Shown here: positions 1 through 9,349 of the stretch, in pieces
Layout of the letters: every line of letters begins with the position of its first letter
Position numbering within the stretch: the first letter of the stretch is position 1
Assembly: GCF_002860325.1 (NCBI RefSeq)
Contig: NZ_PKOJ01000004.1
Coordinates: 124,001 to 188,000 of the forward strand
Length of the DNA: 64,000 bases
Direction: 5' to 3'
Origin: Neptunicoccus cionae
GTDB lineage: Bacteria > Pseudomonadota > Alphaproteobacteria > Rhodobacterales > Rhodobacteraceae
Position numbers and translations under genes: made by a program
The notes under the pieces: model-generated
The model's input: only the letters and a program-made list of their open reading frames with translations
Database searches by the model: none
Told to the model about the DNA's origin: nothing

Positions 1-1
1 A

Positions 2-955
2 CACGATCCTGTAAAAGTAGACCGTGACATCACATGGATGCTCGATGACTGGCGCCTGACCGAAGAAGGCGACATCGCTGGGGGTTTTGGCTCCATGCAT
101 GACGCCGTGCACGGCGGGCGGATGGGGAATACGGTGACGATCAACGGCAAGATGCCGGACCGGATGGCCGTCAAATCCGGTGAACGCATCCGTCTGAGGC
201 TGATCAACGCCGCGAATGCGCGGATCTTCGGTCTGGACTTTGGCGCGCTGTCACCCGTTGTCATCGCACTGGACGGGCAACCGGTAACGCCTCATGCCCC
301 CGACAGTGGAGTTGTCGTTATCGGACCTGCAATGCGGGTGGATCTGATAATCGATCTGACAGGCAAACCCGGAGAAGTGATGCCGGTAAAGGACATTTAT
401 TATAACCGGATGGAATACACGCTGGTTGATCTGGTTCATGAGGCTACGCCATTGCGGGCTGCCGTGCCGGACTGGCCGATGGAGCTACCGCCCAATCCTT
501 TGTCCGAGCCGGACCTGAAAGCGGCGACGCGACATGAGATCATTTTCAACGGCGGGATGATGGGTCAAGGAATGATGGGCGGCGGCATGATGTCTATGAT
601 GAACCAGATGCGTCAGGGCAATATGTGGTTCATCAACGGAGTCGCAGCCACGGGGCCGGTAAAAGAGCCGTTCCTGACTCTGACGCAGGGAACGACTCAT
701 ATCCTGAATATGGAAAACCGTACCTCGTGGCCCCATCCGATCCATTTCCACGGTCACAGTTTCCGTGTGATCGCCCGAAACGGGCAACCGACGCGCTTTC
801 AGGAATGGCAGGATACCGTAATGATGGCGCCCGAAGAAAAAGTAGACATCGCCTTTGTTGCAGACAATCCGGGGGAGTGGATGTTCCACTGTCACATTCT
901 GGAACATCAGGCCGCGGGGATGATGGGTGTCATCCGTGTAACCACGCAGGCTTAG
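2..955 (+). CDS. Multicopper oxidase, C-terminal part (5' end outside window)
   Basis: The reading frame is open from base 2, so the gene begins before the window; 317 residues are visible. This is the last part of a periplasmic copper-dependent oxidase of the CopA/CueO type. The type 1 and trinuclear copper motifs are present: HPIHFHGH at about 733-756 and HCHILEHQAAGMM near 885-925, ending in the usual short tail. Between them, about 555-615, lies a Met-rich stretch (repeated GMMG and MMSMM) like those that bind Cu(I) in copper-tolerance oxidases. The DUF411 gene follows after 63 bases, a common pairing in copper/metal resistance loci. A role in copper detoxification is inferred from family and neighbour; a laccase-like role is possible. 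Confidence 0.9.
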   Translation, partial: HDPVKVDRDITWMLDDWRLTEEGDIAGGFGSMHDAVHGGRMGNTVTINGKMPDRMAVKSGERIRLRLINAANARIFGLDFGALSPVVIALDGQPVTPHAPDSGVVVIGPAMRVDLIIDLTGKPGEVMPVKDIYYNRMEYTLVDLVHEATPLRAAVPDWPMELPPNPLSEPDLKAATRHEIIFNGGMMGQGMMGGGMMSMMNQMRQGNMWFINGVAATGPVKEPFLTLTQGTTHILNMENRTSWPHPIHFHGHSFRVIARNGQPTRFQEWQDTVMMAPEEKVDIAFVADNPGEWMFHCHILEHQAAGMMGVIRVTTQA

Positions 956-1018
956 TCCGTCTCAATCCAGACCTACCAATCGCCGGCGCGTTCCGGCAAA
1001 ACCGAAGGAAACACTCAA

Positions 1019-1498
1019 ATGACCATTAAGTTTAATAAGACCCGAAAACTGGCCGCACTGGGAACAGCGGCTGCAACGCTCGCAGTTTTTGCGGCTGTAT
1101 CCCTTGGCAGCGGCCCTGCTGCTGTCTCTGCTCAGGAAGTCAAACTCTACAAGGACCCATCCTGTGGATGTTGCGAAGTTCACGGGGAATACTTGCGAGA
1201 GCACGGGTTTGATGTAGAGATCATTCCCACCCACGATCTGAGCGAGATCAACCGCAAGGCTGGTATCGCGGAAGGTTTGCAAGGCTGCCATACCGCCCTG
1301 ATCGGAGACTATGCCGTCAGCGGACATGTTCCGGTAAGCGTGATCGAAAAGATGTTGGCAGAAAAGCCGGACATCGCGGCTATTTCCCTGCCCGGTATGC
1401 CACAAGGATCTCCGGGGATGGGCGGAAGCAAGCAGGAACCCTTCACAGTTTACAGCATGAAGGCGGGCAGCGCCCCGCAGGTTTACGCGGTGGAATAA
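1019..1498 (+). CDS. DUF411 metal-binding protein, exported
   Basis: 159 residues. An N-terminal hydrophobic stretch after several basic residues, ending near AAVSAQ at about residue 39, looks like a signal peptide, so the protein is probably periplasmic. The DUF411 domain follows, with the hallmark [11 protein letters not shown] (three cysteines and a histidine) at about residues 44-54 and [19 protein letters not shown] further on. DUF411 proteins are found next to copper and other metal resistance genes and are thought to bind metal; the exact role is not established. The gene directly follows the multicopper oxidase and probably shares its transcript. A hairpin follows eight bases after the stop. 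Confidence 0.88.
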   Translation: MTIKFNKTRKLAALGTAAATLAVFAAVSLGSGPAAVSAQEVKLYKDPSCGCCEVHGEYLREHGFDVEIIPTHDLSEINRKAGIAEGLQGCHTALIGDYAVSGHVPVSVIEKMLAEKPDIAAISLPGMPQGSPGMGGSKQEPFTVYSMKAGSAPQVYAVE

Positions 1499-1505
1499 AC
1501 ACAAA

Positions 1506-1536
1506 GCGTACCGGCGCGGCATTGGCGGCGGTACGC
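1506..1536 (+). terminator. Hairpin after DUF411 gene
   Basis: An 8-base perfect inverted repeat, GCGTACCG (1506-1513) and CGGTACGC (1529-1536), starts 8 bases after the DUF411 stop. There is no clean T tract, so it may be a processing or stabilising hairpin rather than an intrinsic terminator. It would separate the copper genes from the arsenate genes. Confidence 0.45.
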
Positions 1537-1619
1537 GACAACGCCTTGTCTGTCATAATAGTTTTACATACCCATGCAATATCCCGCGCGCGCGGCTTGC
1601 AGAGAAATGGAATAAAACG

Positions 1620-2618
1620 ATGACAACTTATGCAATCAACGGCCTCGGCCGGATGGGTAAACTGGCGTTGCGCCCCTTGCTGGAACGGGGCGCTGATATC
1701 GCTTTCGTAAATGATGCCACAGGTGATCCGGCAATGCATGCGCATCTGCTGGAATTTGACTCTGTTCACGGCCGTTGGCCCGCTGCATTTTCCGCGGACG
1801 ACGCGTCAATCACGATTGACGGCACCCGCATCCCCGTGACAAAAACACGCTCTCTTGAAGATCTTCCGCTGGATGGCGTCGATGTAATGATCGACTGTAC
1901 CGGCGCATTCAAAACCGAGGCCAAGCTCGCACCGTATTTCGAAGCCGGCGTCAAAAAAGTTGTCGTCTCTGCTCCGGTCAAAGACGGTCCGACTGCCAAC
2001 ATCGTCTACGGCGTGAACAATGACACCTATGATCCGGAAGCGCACAGCATCATAACCGCTGCAAGTTGCACGACCAACTGTCTTGCACCCGTCGTCAAGG
2101 TTCTGCTGGAAGGGATCGGGATCAAACACGGTTCAATCACAACAATCCACGATGTGACAAACACCCAGACCATAGTGGATCGCCCCGCCAAAGACTTGCG
2201 GCGGGCACGTTCTGCCCTGACCAATCTTATTCCGACGACCACCGGTTCCGCCACTGCGATCACACTGATTTATCCCGAATTGAAAGGGAAGTTGAACGGT
2301 CATGCCGTCAGGGTGCCGCTGCTGAATGCCTCCATTACCGATTGCGTGTTCGAGATGGCGCGTGAAACCACAGTGGAAGAAGTGAACACCCTGTTTCAGG
2401 TGGCCGCCGAGGGTCCGCTCAAGGATATTCTGGGGTATGAAACACGCCCGTTGGTCTCTTGTGACTATACCAATGACCCGCGCAGTTCGGTGATCGATGC
2501 ACCTTCAACTATGGTAGTAAACGGCACCCAAGTGAAGGTCTATGCCTGGTATGACAATGAATACGGCTATGCCCATCGCCTGGTGGATGTGGCGCAGATG
2601 GTAGGCGCTTCGTTATGA
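1620..2618 (+). CDS. ArsJ-associated glyceraldehyde-3-phosphate dehydrogenase
   Basis: 332 residues, a type I GAPDH. The N-terminal Rossmann motif is [14 protein letters not shown], and the catalytic cysteine lies in [10 protein letters not shown] (Cys150). The GlyR/GlyM-type motif 'GLGRMG' and the direct 4-base overlap with arsJ identify the arsenate-resistance form rather than the glycolytic enzyme. In the described system the enzyme joins arsenate to glyceraldehyde 3-phosphate to give unstable 1-arseno-3-phosphoglycerate, which ArsJ exports, where it decays to arsenate. No arsR or arsC lies in the window; upstream genes are copper-related. The function rests on the neighbour: by sequence alone a general GAPDH could not be excluded. 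Confidence 0.9.
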   Translation: MTTYAINGLGRMGKLALRPLLERGADIAFVNDATGDPAMHAHLLEFDSVHGRWPAAFSADDASITIDGTRIPVTKTRSLEDLPLDGVDVMIDCTGAFKTEAKLAPYFEAGVKKVVVSAPVKDGPTANIVYGVNNDTYDPEAHSIITAASCTTNCLAPVVKVLLEGIGIKHGSITTIHDVTNTQTIVDRPAKDLRRARSALTNLIPTTTGSATAITLIYPELKGKLNGHAVRVPLLNASITDCVFEMARETTVEEVNTLFQVAAEGPLKDILGYETRPLVSCDYTNDPRSSVIDAPSTMVVNGTQVKVYAWYDNEYGYAHRLVDVAQMVGASL

Positions 2619-3880
2619 CCCGGGCGGCGGGATTTTCCGCCTACGTTACTGTAACGGCGGCGTATTGGGCGTTCATGCTAACCGATGGCGCGTTGCGGAT
2701 GCTGGTGCTGCTGCACTTCCATACGCTCGGCTTTTCACCTGTGCAACTGGCCTATCTGTTTGTGCTCTACGAGATTGCAGGGGTTGTTACCAACCTGTCT
2801 GCGGGCTGGATCGCGGCCCGCTTCGGGCTGACCTCCACCCTATACGCTGGCTTGGCTTTGCAAGTGGTCGCCCTGCTTGCTCTAACACAACTGTCTCCGG
2901 CCTGGTCAATTACGGCTTCGGTGGTTTTTGTAATGCTGGTGCAGGGTCTGTCCGGGGTGGCCAAAGACCTCTCGAAGATGAGCGCAAAGAGTGCGGTCAA
3001 AGTGCTGGCACCCGAAGGCGACAACAGCCTCTTCCGCTGGGTCGCGCTGCTGACAGGATCGAAGAACGCAATTAAGGGCGCGGGGTTCCTGCTTGGGGCA
3101 GCCTTGCTGGGGCTGGCCGGATTTACGGCTTCGGTATTGGCAATGGCGCTGATCCTTTTTGTCATTCTGATCGCAGTCCTGCTGGCCATGCCCAAAGGTC
3201 TGCCAGCGGGGCGCCGCGATGCAAAATTCCGCGAGGTTTTTTCCAAGAACCGCAACATTAACTGGCTGAGCGCGGCCCGTCTGTGCCTGTTCGGGGCCAG
3301 AGATGTCTGGTTCGTGGTCGGCATTCCGATCTATTTTTACGCAGTTCTGTCCGACGGAACCGAAGCGGGAAATCGCGCCGCCTTTTTTACCATCGGCAGC
3401 TTTATGGCGCTTTGGACTATTCTTTACGGTGCCGTGCAAGGCAGCGCGCCGCGTATCCTTAATGCCTCTACCCGCAGCAGATCCGAACTGCTGGTTCTGG
3501 CGCAGAAATGGGTCGGAATGTTATGTGTGGTGCCTGCAATACTCGCGCTTGTGCTTTGGCTGGCGAAAGAACCAACACCGCTTCTGACAACGACCGTCGT
3601 GCTCGGACTGCTCGCTTTTGGGTCGATTTTTGCGGTGAACTCGGCCCTGCACTCGTTCCTCATCCTCGGCTTTACCGATACACAACGGGTGACCATGGAT
3701 GTGGGCTTCTACTATATGGCCAATGCGGGCGGACGGCTGGTGGGCACGGTGCTCTCCGGTTTGACTTACCAGCTTGGCGGCATTGCAATGTGTCTTGGCA
3801 CCGCTGCGGTGATGCTGGTCCTAAGCTGGCTGGCAACCAGACAATTGCGTGACGAACAAACGGAACAGGCGGTCTCTTAG
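2615..3880 (+). CDS. arsJ: Organoarsenical efflux MFS transporter ArsJ
   Basis: 421 residues, strongly hydrophobic with about 12 membrane segments, major facilitator superfamily. The N-terminal pattern [20 protein letters not shown] is typical of ArsJ. The start codon overlaps the GAPDH stop (ATGA), so the two are translationally coupled, as expected for the pair that makes and exports 1-arseno-3-phosphoglycerate. The stop codon lies inside the loop of a hairpin that ends the transcript. ArsJ is specific to arsenate detoxification at the inner membrane. Assignment is firm because both partners are present. Confidence 0.92.
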   Translation: MTRAAGFSAYVTVTAAYWAFMLTDGALRMLVLLHFHTLGFSPVQLAYLFVLYEIAGVVTNLSAGWIAARFGLTSTLYAGLALQVVALLALTQLSPAWSITASVVFVMLVQGLSGVAKDLSKMSAKSAVKVLAPEGDNSLFRWVALLTGSKNAIKGAGFLLGAALLGLAGFTASVLAMALILFVILIAVLLAMPKGLPAGRRDAKFREVFSKNRNINWLSAARLCLFGARDVWFVVGIPIYFYAVLSDGTEAGNRAAFFTIGSFMALWTILYGAVQGSAPRILNASTRSRSELLVLAQKWVGMLCVVPAILALVLWLAKEPTPLLTTTVVLGLLAFGSIFAVNSALHSFLILGFTDTQRVTMDVGFYYMANAGGRLVGTVLSGLTYQLGGIAMCLGTAAVMLVLSWLATRQLRDEQTEQAVS

Positions 3881-3888
3881 GACCGCCT
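3867..3888. terminator. Hairpin between convergent arsJ and hydratase genes
   Basis: Perfect 8-base inverted repeat AGGCGGTC / GACCGCCT with a 6-base loop that contains the arsJ stop codon. It lies between two convergent genes and could end transcription in either direction, although no long T run follows. Confidence 0.55.
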
Positions 3889-3901
3889 GACTGTCTGACC
3901 T

Positions 3902-4687
3902 CTAGACGAGCTTTGCCGTTACACTGCCAAGGCCGGACATGGACACTTCGATCTCTCCGGTGCCTTCGTGATACCAGATCGGGCTGTGAGTGCCGCACAT
4001 TACGACCTGTCCGGCCTCAAGCGCAAAACCCCGCGATGCCAGATGGTTTGCAAGCCATGTTACGGCTGTCAGGGGATCTTGCGGCGCGGCACCGGTCACA
4101 TCGTGTTGCACTTCTCCGTTGATGCGCAAAACGGTGCGGATCGCGGCAGTATCAAGTGCTTCGGGCGGAACGCCCGGCCCGCCGGTCACAGCACCCACGT
4201 TCGAGATATTTTGCGCAATTGCATCGGGAATATGGGTATTCGGCATATCCGTATGCCGCATGTCCAGTAGTTCCAATCCCGGTACAAACCGGTCAATCGC
4301 TGCGGCAACCTGCTTGGCTGTGAAGGGCGTATCACCGGGTAAAAGCGTATCTTTCATGACCGCGACGATTTCCGGCTCAAAGGCGAACTGGGTATAATTT
4401 GATGCTTTCAGGTCCACCCCGGATTCCTGACGCTGCTTGCTGAACACCCGTCCGGTGGCCGGTTCTTTCAGCTTGAATCGCTCCATCAGCGCAACAGAAT
4501 TTGCGGCGATCTTCCATCCTGCAACCGGCCCACGCACATCGGAAGTTTCCAAACGGCGGGTCAGCAGGTCTTGGATCTCGTAAGCGGCCTCTACCGTGCG
4601 AAGCGGCGTTTCGCTATAGGGTTTGAACGGTGCGCCGGACTGTACATCTTCTAAAATATTCTGCGCTACTTTTTCGCTCAGTGTCAT
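3902..4687 (-). CDS. 2-keto-4-pentenoate hydratase family protein (FAH superfamily)
   Basis: 261 residues. The protein resembles MhpD-type hydratases and related fumarylacetoacetate hydrolase-fold enzymes: GWKIAANS near residue 58, FEPEIVAVM near 103 (metal-binding Glu pair) and LELLDMRHTD near 139. Members hydrate or decarboxylate 2-keto-enoic acids with Mg2+. It is the second gene of a two-gene minus-strand operon, with its start overlapping the isomerase stop by 4 bases. Beside an IlvD/Edd dehydratase that forms 2-keto-3-deoxy acids, a role on a 2-keto acid product is plausible. The true substrate is unknown. Confidence 0.82.
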   Translation of the reverse strand: MTLSEKVAQNILEDVQSGAPFKPYSETPLRTVEAAYEIQDLLTRRLETSDVRGPVAGWKIAANSVALMERFKLKEPATGRVFSKQRQESGVDLKASNYTQFAFEPEIVAVMKDTLLPGDTPFTAKQVAAAIDRFVPGLELLDMRHTDMPNTHIPDAIAQNISNVGAVTGGPGVPPEALDTAAIRTVLRINGEVQHDVTGAAPQDPLTAVTWLANHLASRGFALEAGQVVMCGTHSPIWYHEGTGEIEVSMSGLGSVTAKLV

Positions 4688-5463
4688 GTCAGCATCCTTT
4701 TAAATTCGGGCATCCAGTCCAGCCCTGCTGTCGTTCCGTTTGCAGGGTTATACTCTGCCGAGACTTCGCCGTCATAGCCTGTTTCGCCAAGCGTTTTTAG
4801 CGCCGCAGCAAAGTCTACGCTGCCGGTGCCCGGCTCATGGCGCCCCGGCGTGTCCGCAAATTGAACATGACCGATCCGCGCACCCGCCTGTCTGACCGCT
4901 TCGGTCAGGTCCGGTTCGGTGATCGCCATGTGATAGAAATCAAACTGCAATGCGAGATTGGGATGGGACAACTCTGCCAACAGAGCGAGCGGTTCGGCAA
5001 GGCCGGTAAGGAAAAAGCCCGGCACATCAGTGCGGTTGACCGGCTCTATCATCACCCTTACGCCGATCTCTGACATAGCATCAGCAGTGTAAAGCAGGTT
5101 GCTTTTAAGAACCTCCATACACGCGGCCCGAGACGCGCCTTCCGGTGGTCTTCCGGACAAGACGTTTACCTTGCGCACTTTCAGAGCCTCAGCCTGTTTT
5201 GCACAGAATTGCACCGCGTCGCGGAATGCCTCTTGCTGGTCTGGCAGACAGGCAAGCCCCACCGCGTCTCCTGTTCCGCGCGGCACGTTTATCAATGTAA
5301 CCGGCATTCCGCATGCTGCACTTGCAGCGGCAATTTCAGAGACTTCTTCTGCGGCGGGGAACTGGATTTCCACCCCTTCAAACCCTGCCTGCGCAGCGGC
5401 GGCCAGCCGGTCTGGCAATGGCAGTTCGGTGAACATCATGGAGATGTTGGCGATCAGTTTCAT
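4684..5463 (-). CDS. Hydroxypyruvate isomerase / OtnI family TIM-barrel protein
   Basis: 259 residues, a xylose-isomerase-like TIM barrel. The start MKLIANISMMFTELPLPDR matches the Hyi/OtnI family, where the conserved opening strand is followed by a Glu ligand (FEGVEIQFP). Other metal and substrate motifs are MIEPVNRTDVPGFFL near residue 140, LQFDFYHM near 172 and HVQFADTPGRHEPGTG near 200. Hyi interconverts hydroxypyruvate and tartronate semialdehyde; OtnI acts on 2-oxo-tetronate. It heads a minus-strand operon with the hydratase and diverges from the dehydratase operon. A three- or four-carbon 2-keto acid substrate is likely. Confidence 0.85.
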   Translation of the reverse strand: MKLIANISMMFTELPLPDRLAAAAQAGFEGVEIQFPAAEEVSEIAAASAACGMPVTLINVPRGTGDAVGLACLPDQQEAFRDAVQFCAKQAEALKVRKVNVLSGRPPEGASRAACMEVLKSNLLYTADAMSEIGVRVMIEPVNRTDVPGFFLTGLAEPLALLAELSHPNLALQFDFYHMAITEPDLTEAVRQAGARIGHVQFADTPGRHEPGTGSVDFAAALKTLGETGYDGEVSAEYNPANGTTAGLDWMPEFKRMLT

Positions 5464-5561
5464 GGCAAATCCTCGAATTCAATATTGACACAAAACGGGA
5501 TTCGGGTGTCTTGTTCAAGAATAAACCTTCTACTTTGCAACTTTCTTTGAGGTTCCTTCCC
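5464..5561. promoter_or_regulatory. Divergent promoter region of the sugar-acid locus
   Basis: 98 bases between the isomerase operon (minus) and the dehydratase operon (plus). A TTGACA hexamer is at 5485-5490, within a short inverted repeat GACAC (5487-5491) and GTGTC (5506-5510). The repeat could be an operator for the MarR regulator that ends the plus-strand operon, but arms of five bases are weak evidence. GAGG at 5549-5552 is the ribosome-binding site of the dehydratase. Confidence 0.4.
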
Positions 5562-7286
5562 ATGGCGTCCACACCCAAAAAGCCCCTTCGATCGCGTATT
5601 ACGACCGACGGTCTGGACCGCAGCCCGCATCGGGCTTTCATGCACGCGATGGGGCTGGATGATGCGGCCATTGCCAAACCCATGGTCGGGGTTGTCAGTC
5701 AGAAAGGGGAAACGACCCCTTGCAACATGACCCATTACACGCAAGTCGAATACGCCAAGGAAGGTGTGACGATGGCTGGCGGTACACCACGGGAATTTAC
5801 CACGATTTCCGTGTCCGATGGCGTAGGCATGAACCACGAAGGTATGAAATTCAGCCTTGTCAGCCGCGAATTGATTGCCGACAGCATCGAGGCTGTGATC
5901 CACGGCCATGCCTATGACGGGGTGGTCGGCTATGGCGGTTGCGACAAGACATTGCCCGGCGTGATCATGGGCATGGTGCGCTGTAATGTGCCTTCGGTGT
6001 TTGTTTATGGCGGATCGGCGTTGCCGGGCCGTTTTCAGGGCCGCGATGTCAGCGTTCTTGACACTTATGAAGCCGTTGGCGCGGTGCAGGCCGGCACCAT
6101 GACAGAAGACGAATTGACCCAGTTGGAAGAGGCCTGCAAACCCACGATCGGGTCCTGTGCGGGGCAATTTACCGCCAACACAATGGCAATGGTGTCCGAG
6201 GCTTTGGGCCTGACTGTGCCCAATTCCTCCATGATCCCCGGTGTCTATTCCGAACGCAAGGGCGTCGGGCACCGCGCAGGCGCATTGGTGATGGATATGA
6301 TCGAACGGGGCGGTCCCCTGCCCCGCGATATTGTCACCCGTAAGGCGCTTGAAAACGCTTGCGCCATTGTGGCAGCGACCGGTGGGTCCACCAATACTGC
6401 CCTACACATCCCCGCTATTGCAAACGAAGCAGGCATTCCCTTTACCGCAGATGATGTGGCCGAGGTGCTGCAACGCACGCCCTTTATCGGCAACCTGCGG
6501 CCGGGTGGCAAATATCACGCCAAGGATGTTTACGAAATCGGCGGCGCACATGTGGTGATCAAGGAACTGATCGCCAACGGCTTTATGCACGGCGACACGC
6601 TGACCGTGACGGGCCGCACCCTTGCCGAAGAGGTTCAAGACGCCCCTGCACCGGACGGGGAGGTCATTCGTCCGGTTAAGGATGCGATTATGGAGTCCGG
6701 TGGTGTCGTGGTGCTGAAAGGCAACCTTTGTCCAGACGGTGCCTTGTTAAAGGTGGCCGGATTAAAATCCCTCACCTTCACAGGAACCGCCCGCGTGTTT
6801 GAAAGCGAAGACGATGCCGTGGAGGCGGTTCATACCCGCGACTATAAAGAAGGCGAAGTCCTGATCGTACGCAATGAGGGCCCTGTTGGCGGTCCTGGCA
6901 TGCGCGAAATGCTCGGGCTGACTGCGCTGATTTATGGTCAGGGCATGGGCGAGAAAGTGGCGCTGCTGACGGACGGACGGTTCTCGGGCGCAACGCGGGG
7001 CATGTGCATCGGCCACGCCGCCCCCGAAGCCGCAACAGGCGGGCCGATGGGGCTAGTTCAGAACGGGGACACAATCACCATCGACGGTGCAGCCGCAACC
7101 ATCACATTGGATGTTTCGGACGCCGAACTGGAAGAACGCCGCCAAAACTGGCGCGCACCTGAAACCCGTCATAAGGCAGGTCTGCTGTCAAAATATGCAG
7201 CGACGGTGGGACAGGCTCACAAGGGGGCCGTGACCCATGCAGGAAACGCGCAATGGCCGGAATCCCGCAGGAAAGGAATGGAATAA
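5562..7286 (+). CDS. IlvD/Edd family dehydratase (sugar-acid or dihydroxy-acid dehydratase)
   Basis: 574 residues from the ATG at 5562, chosen because GAGG lies 9 bases upstream and the protein then begins MASTPKKPLRS; an in-frame ATG at 5511 would add 17 atypical residues. Iron-sulfur ligands are visible: TTPCN (Cys54), GGCDKTLPG (Cys127) and GSCAGQFTANTM (Cys199). The family removes water from 2,3-dihydroxy acids: dihydroxyisovalerate for branched-chain amino acids, or aldonic acids to 2-keto-3-deoxy acids. Position in a catabolic operon with a TRAP importer and no ilv genes favours a sugar acid. Its stop shares a base with the next start. Confidence 0.85.
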   Translation: MASTPKKPLRSRITTDGLDRSPHRAFMHAMGLDDAAIAKPMVGVVSQKGETTPCNMTHYTQVEYAKEGVTMAGGTPREFTTISVSDGVGMNHEGMKFSLVSRELIADSIEAVIHGHAYDGVVGYGGCDKTLPGVIMGMVRCNVPSVFVYGGSALPGRFQGRDVSVLDTYEAVGAVQAGTMTEDELTQLEEACKPTIGSCAGQFTANTMAMVSEALGLTVPNSSMIPGVYSERKGVGHRAGALVMDMIERGGPLPRDIVTRKALENACAIVAATGGSTNTALHIPAIANEAGIPFTADDVAEVLQRTPFIGNLRPGGKYHAKDVYEIGGAHVVIKELIANGFMHGDTLTVTGRTLAEEVQDAPAPDGEVIRPVKDAIMESGGVVVLKGNLCPDGALLKVAGLKSLTFTGTARVFESEDDAVEAVHTRDYKEGEVLIVRNEGPVGGPGMREMLGLTALIYGQGMGEKVALLTDGRFSGATRGMCIGHAAPEAATGGPMGLVQNGDTITIDGAAATITLDVSDAELEERRQNWRAPETRHKAGLLSKYAATVGQAHKGAVTHAGNAQWPESRRKGME

Positions 7287-8173
7287 TGCAGCATACGCCA
7301 ACAGTCGGATATATCGGAACCGGATTGATGGGTGCGCCTATGGCAACCCGCCTGATTGATGCGGGCTACGAGGTGACGGTCTGGAACCGCACCGCAGCCA
7401 AGGCACAGCCCTTGGTTGATAGGGGCGCAAAGCTTGGCAAGAACGCAGCGGATGTGGCAGCCCAGTCAGACATTGTTTTCATGTGTCTCACAGACACCAA
7501 AGCGGTTGAGGCCGCGGTGTTCGGGGAAAATGGCGTGGCAAGCGGCGCGAAATCCGGCTCGGTTCTGGTAGATTTCTCTTCCATCCAACCCGAAGCCACC
7601 CGCACTATGGGCAAACGGCTGAAGGACGAGGCCGGAATGGACTGGATTGACGCACCTGTGTCAGGCGGTGTTCCGGGTGCCGAAGCAGGCACGCTGGCGA
7701 TCATGGCCGGTGGCGAACAGGAGGTCTTTGACCGCGTTGAAGATGTAGTGCTGAAAATGGCCGCGCGGTTTACCCTGATGGGACCGGCAGGTGCAGGGCA
7801 GACAACCAAACTGTGCAATCAGGTGATTGTCGGTTGCACCATGAACATTCTGGCAGAGGCCGCACGGCTCGCCACAAATGCAGGGGTAGATGCGAACCGC
7901 CTGCCCGAAGCGCTCGCCGGTGGGTTTGCGGATAGCAAACCCTTGCAAATATTCATGCCGCGCATGGTCAACGCCCAGCACGAACCGCCCCTTGGCCATG
8001 TGGAAACAATGTTGAAAGATCTTGATTCCGTTTGCGAATTGGCGAAATCATGTGGTTCGCCGGTTCTGTTCTCGGCACTGGCAGCGGAACAGTTCCGTCT
8101 GCTCAGCGCACGGGGCGGAAAAGAGGCCGACGCGCTGGAGATTTATAAACTGACAGGGCCGAGCAAGCTTTAA
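7286..8173 (+). CDS. NAD(P)-dependent beta-hydroxyacid dehydrogenase (HIBADH family)
   Basis: 295 residues. The ATG at 7286 overlaps the dehydratase stop (TAATG) and has AGGAAAGGA 9 bases before it, so it is preferred over an in-frame ATG at 7253. Motifs are the Rossmann loop GYIGTGLMGAPMA, the substrate-binding DAPVSGGVPGAEAGTLAIM, and the catalytic lysine in GAGQTTKLCNQ (Lys175). Relatives include tartronate semialdehyde reductase, 3-hydroxyisobutyrate dehydrogenase and L-threonate dehydrogenase (LtnD). With a Hyi/OtnI-like isomerase nearby, a tartronate semialdehyde or threonate-type step is reasonable but unproven. Confidence 0.87.
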   Translation: MQHTPTVGYIGTGLMGAPMATRLIDAGYEVTVWNRTAAKAQPLVDRGAKLGKNAADVAAQSDIVFMCLTDTKAVEAAVFGENGVASGAKSGSVLVDFSSIQPEATRTMGKRLKDEAGMDWIDAPVSGGVPGAEAGTLAIMAGGEQEVFDRVEDVVLKMAARFTLMGPAGAGQTTKLCNQVIVGCTMNILAEAARLATNAGVDANRLPEALAGGFADSKPLQIFMPRMVNAQHEPPLGHVETMLKDLDSVCELAKSCGSPVLFSALAAEQFRLLSARGGKEADALEIYKLTGPSKL

Positions 8174-8240
8174 CGACAAAACAAAACAGGCAAAACTGAA
8201 ACTAAAAAAATAATACTAGAACCCAACACCGGAGACTGTA

Positions 8241-9287
8241 ATGAAAAGATTAGCAACCATGGGGCTGGCGCTTGTGCTAGCAGCTGGCTCCCTTCCTGCC
8301 ATAGCGCAAGATACAAAGACATTGCGTATCGGTAACTGGCTGCCGCCCCACCATCTGATTGTTGCCGATATCATCAAACCTTGGGCTGCCGCGATCGAGG
8401 ACGAAACCGGCGGATCCCTGAAGTTTGAAATCATGACATCCGCGCTTGGCCCGCCGCCTGCCCAGTTCGATCTGCTGCTGGATCAGGCTTTCGATGTGGG
8501 TTACGGTGTTTCCGGTCACAACGCGGGCCGTTTCCCGATGACGCAGGTTATGGACCTGCCGTTCATGTCAGCTGATCCATGGACCGGTTCGGCTGCGGCT
8601 TGGCTGACGTATGAAAAATACGGCGCTGACTATGGCGAACACACCGGTGTGCATGTTGCAGGCCTGTTTACCCACTCCACCCCGAACATTAACATGGCAA
8701 AGGGCCGTGTCGAAACGCTCGATGACCTGAAAGGTAAGACTATTCGTGTCGGCGGAAACGTCACGGGCAGAATGATGTCCGAACTGGGCGCTTCCCCTGT
8801 CCAACTGCCCCCGACCGAAGCCCAGACCGCCATGTCGCGCGGTGTAGCCGACGGGATCACTTTCCCGCCGGAGTCGATCGACTTTTTCGGCATCACGCCG
8901 GTCATTACATCTATCACCCGCATTCCTGACGGCCTGTATACAGATACCTTCTGGGTGGCATTCAACGAAGAAGTCTGGGACGGATTGAGTGAGACGGAAC
9001 AAGCTGCGATCAACAAGCACTCGGGGATAGCTATTGCAATGTTGGCAGGTTTTGCCTGGAGCAATGCAGACATTGTCGCCGAAGCTAAAATGATCGAACA
9101 GGGTGTCGAGTTCATCGATCTGCCAGCCGATGATATTACAAAGGCCAAGGAAACCCTGAAGCCGCTGGAAACAGAGTGGCTGGCACAAGCCAAAGAGAAG
9201 GGTTTTGACGGAGAGGAAATTCTGTCTTACGCCCGCGCCATGGCAGAGCATTATCTCGCCGCATCCGCGCCGGCAATGGCCAAGTAA
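8241..9287 (+). CDS. TRAP transporter substrate-binding protein, system 1 (DctP family)
   Basis: 348 residues with a signal peptide of about 22 residues (ends PAIAQD). The mature protein has the DctP fold; the helix-loop LKGKTIRVGG near residue 167 holds the conserved Arg that usually salt-bridges the substrate carboxylate. It captures an organic acid in the periplasm and delivers it to the permease encoded next. Order is the classical P-Q-M. Sixty-seven A-rich bases precede it and a strong hairpin follows it, which would keep expression of the binding protein above that of the permeases. The substrate is probably the sugar acid handled by the upstream enzymes. Confidence 0.92.
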   Translation: MKRLATMGLALVLAAGSLPAIAQDTKTLRIGNWLPPHHLIVADIIKPWAAAIEDETGGSLKFEIMTSALGPPPAQFDLLLDQAFDVGYGVSGHNAGRFPMTQVMDLPFMSADPWTGSAAAWLTYEKYGADYGEHTGVHVAGLFTHSTPNINMAKGRVETLDDLKGKTIRVGGNVTGRMMSELGASPVQLPPTEAQTAMSRGVADGITFPPESIDFFGITPVITSITRIPDGLYTDTFWVAFNEEVWDGLSETEQAAINKHSGIAIAMLAGFAWSNADIVAEAKMIEQGVEFIDLPADDITKAKETLKPLETEWLAQAKEKGFDGEEILSYARAMAEHYLAASAPAMAK

Positions 9288-9295
9288 ATCCTTAC

Positions 9296-9323
9296 AGGCG
9301 GGACGATAGTATACGTTCCGCCT
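9296..9323 (+). terminator. Intra-operon hairpin after TRAP binding protein gene
   Basis: AGGCGGGACG (9296-9305) pairs with CGTTCCGCCT (9314-9323), a 10-base stem with one G-T pair and an 8-base loop, 9 bases after the stop. No T run follows, so partial termination or mRNA stabilisation is more likely than a full stop, since the permease genes follow on the same strand. Confidence 0.6.
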
Positions 9324-9349
9324 GATCCCCTCCCCAAGCCGAGATAGCG

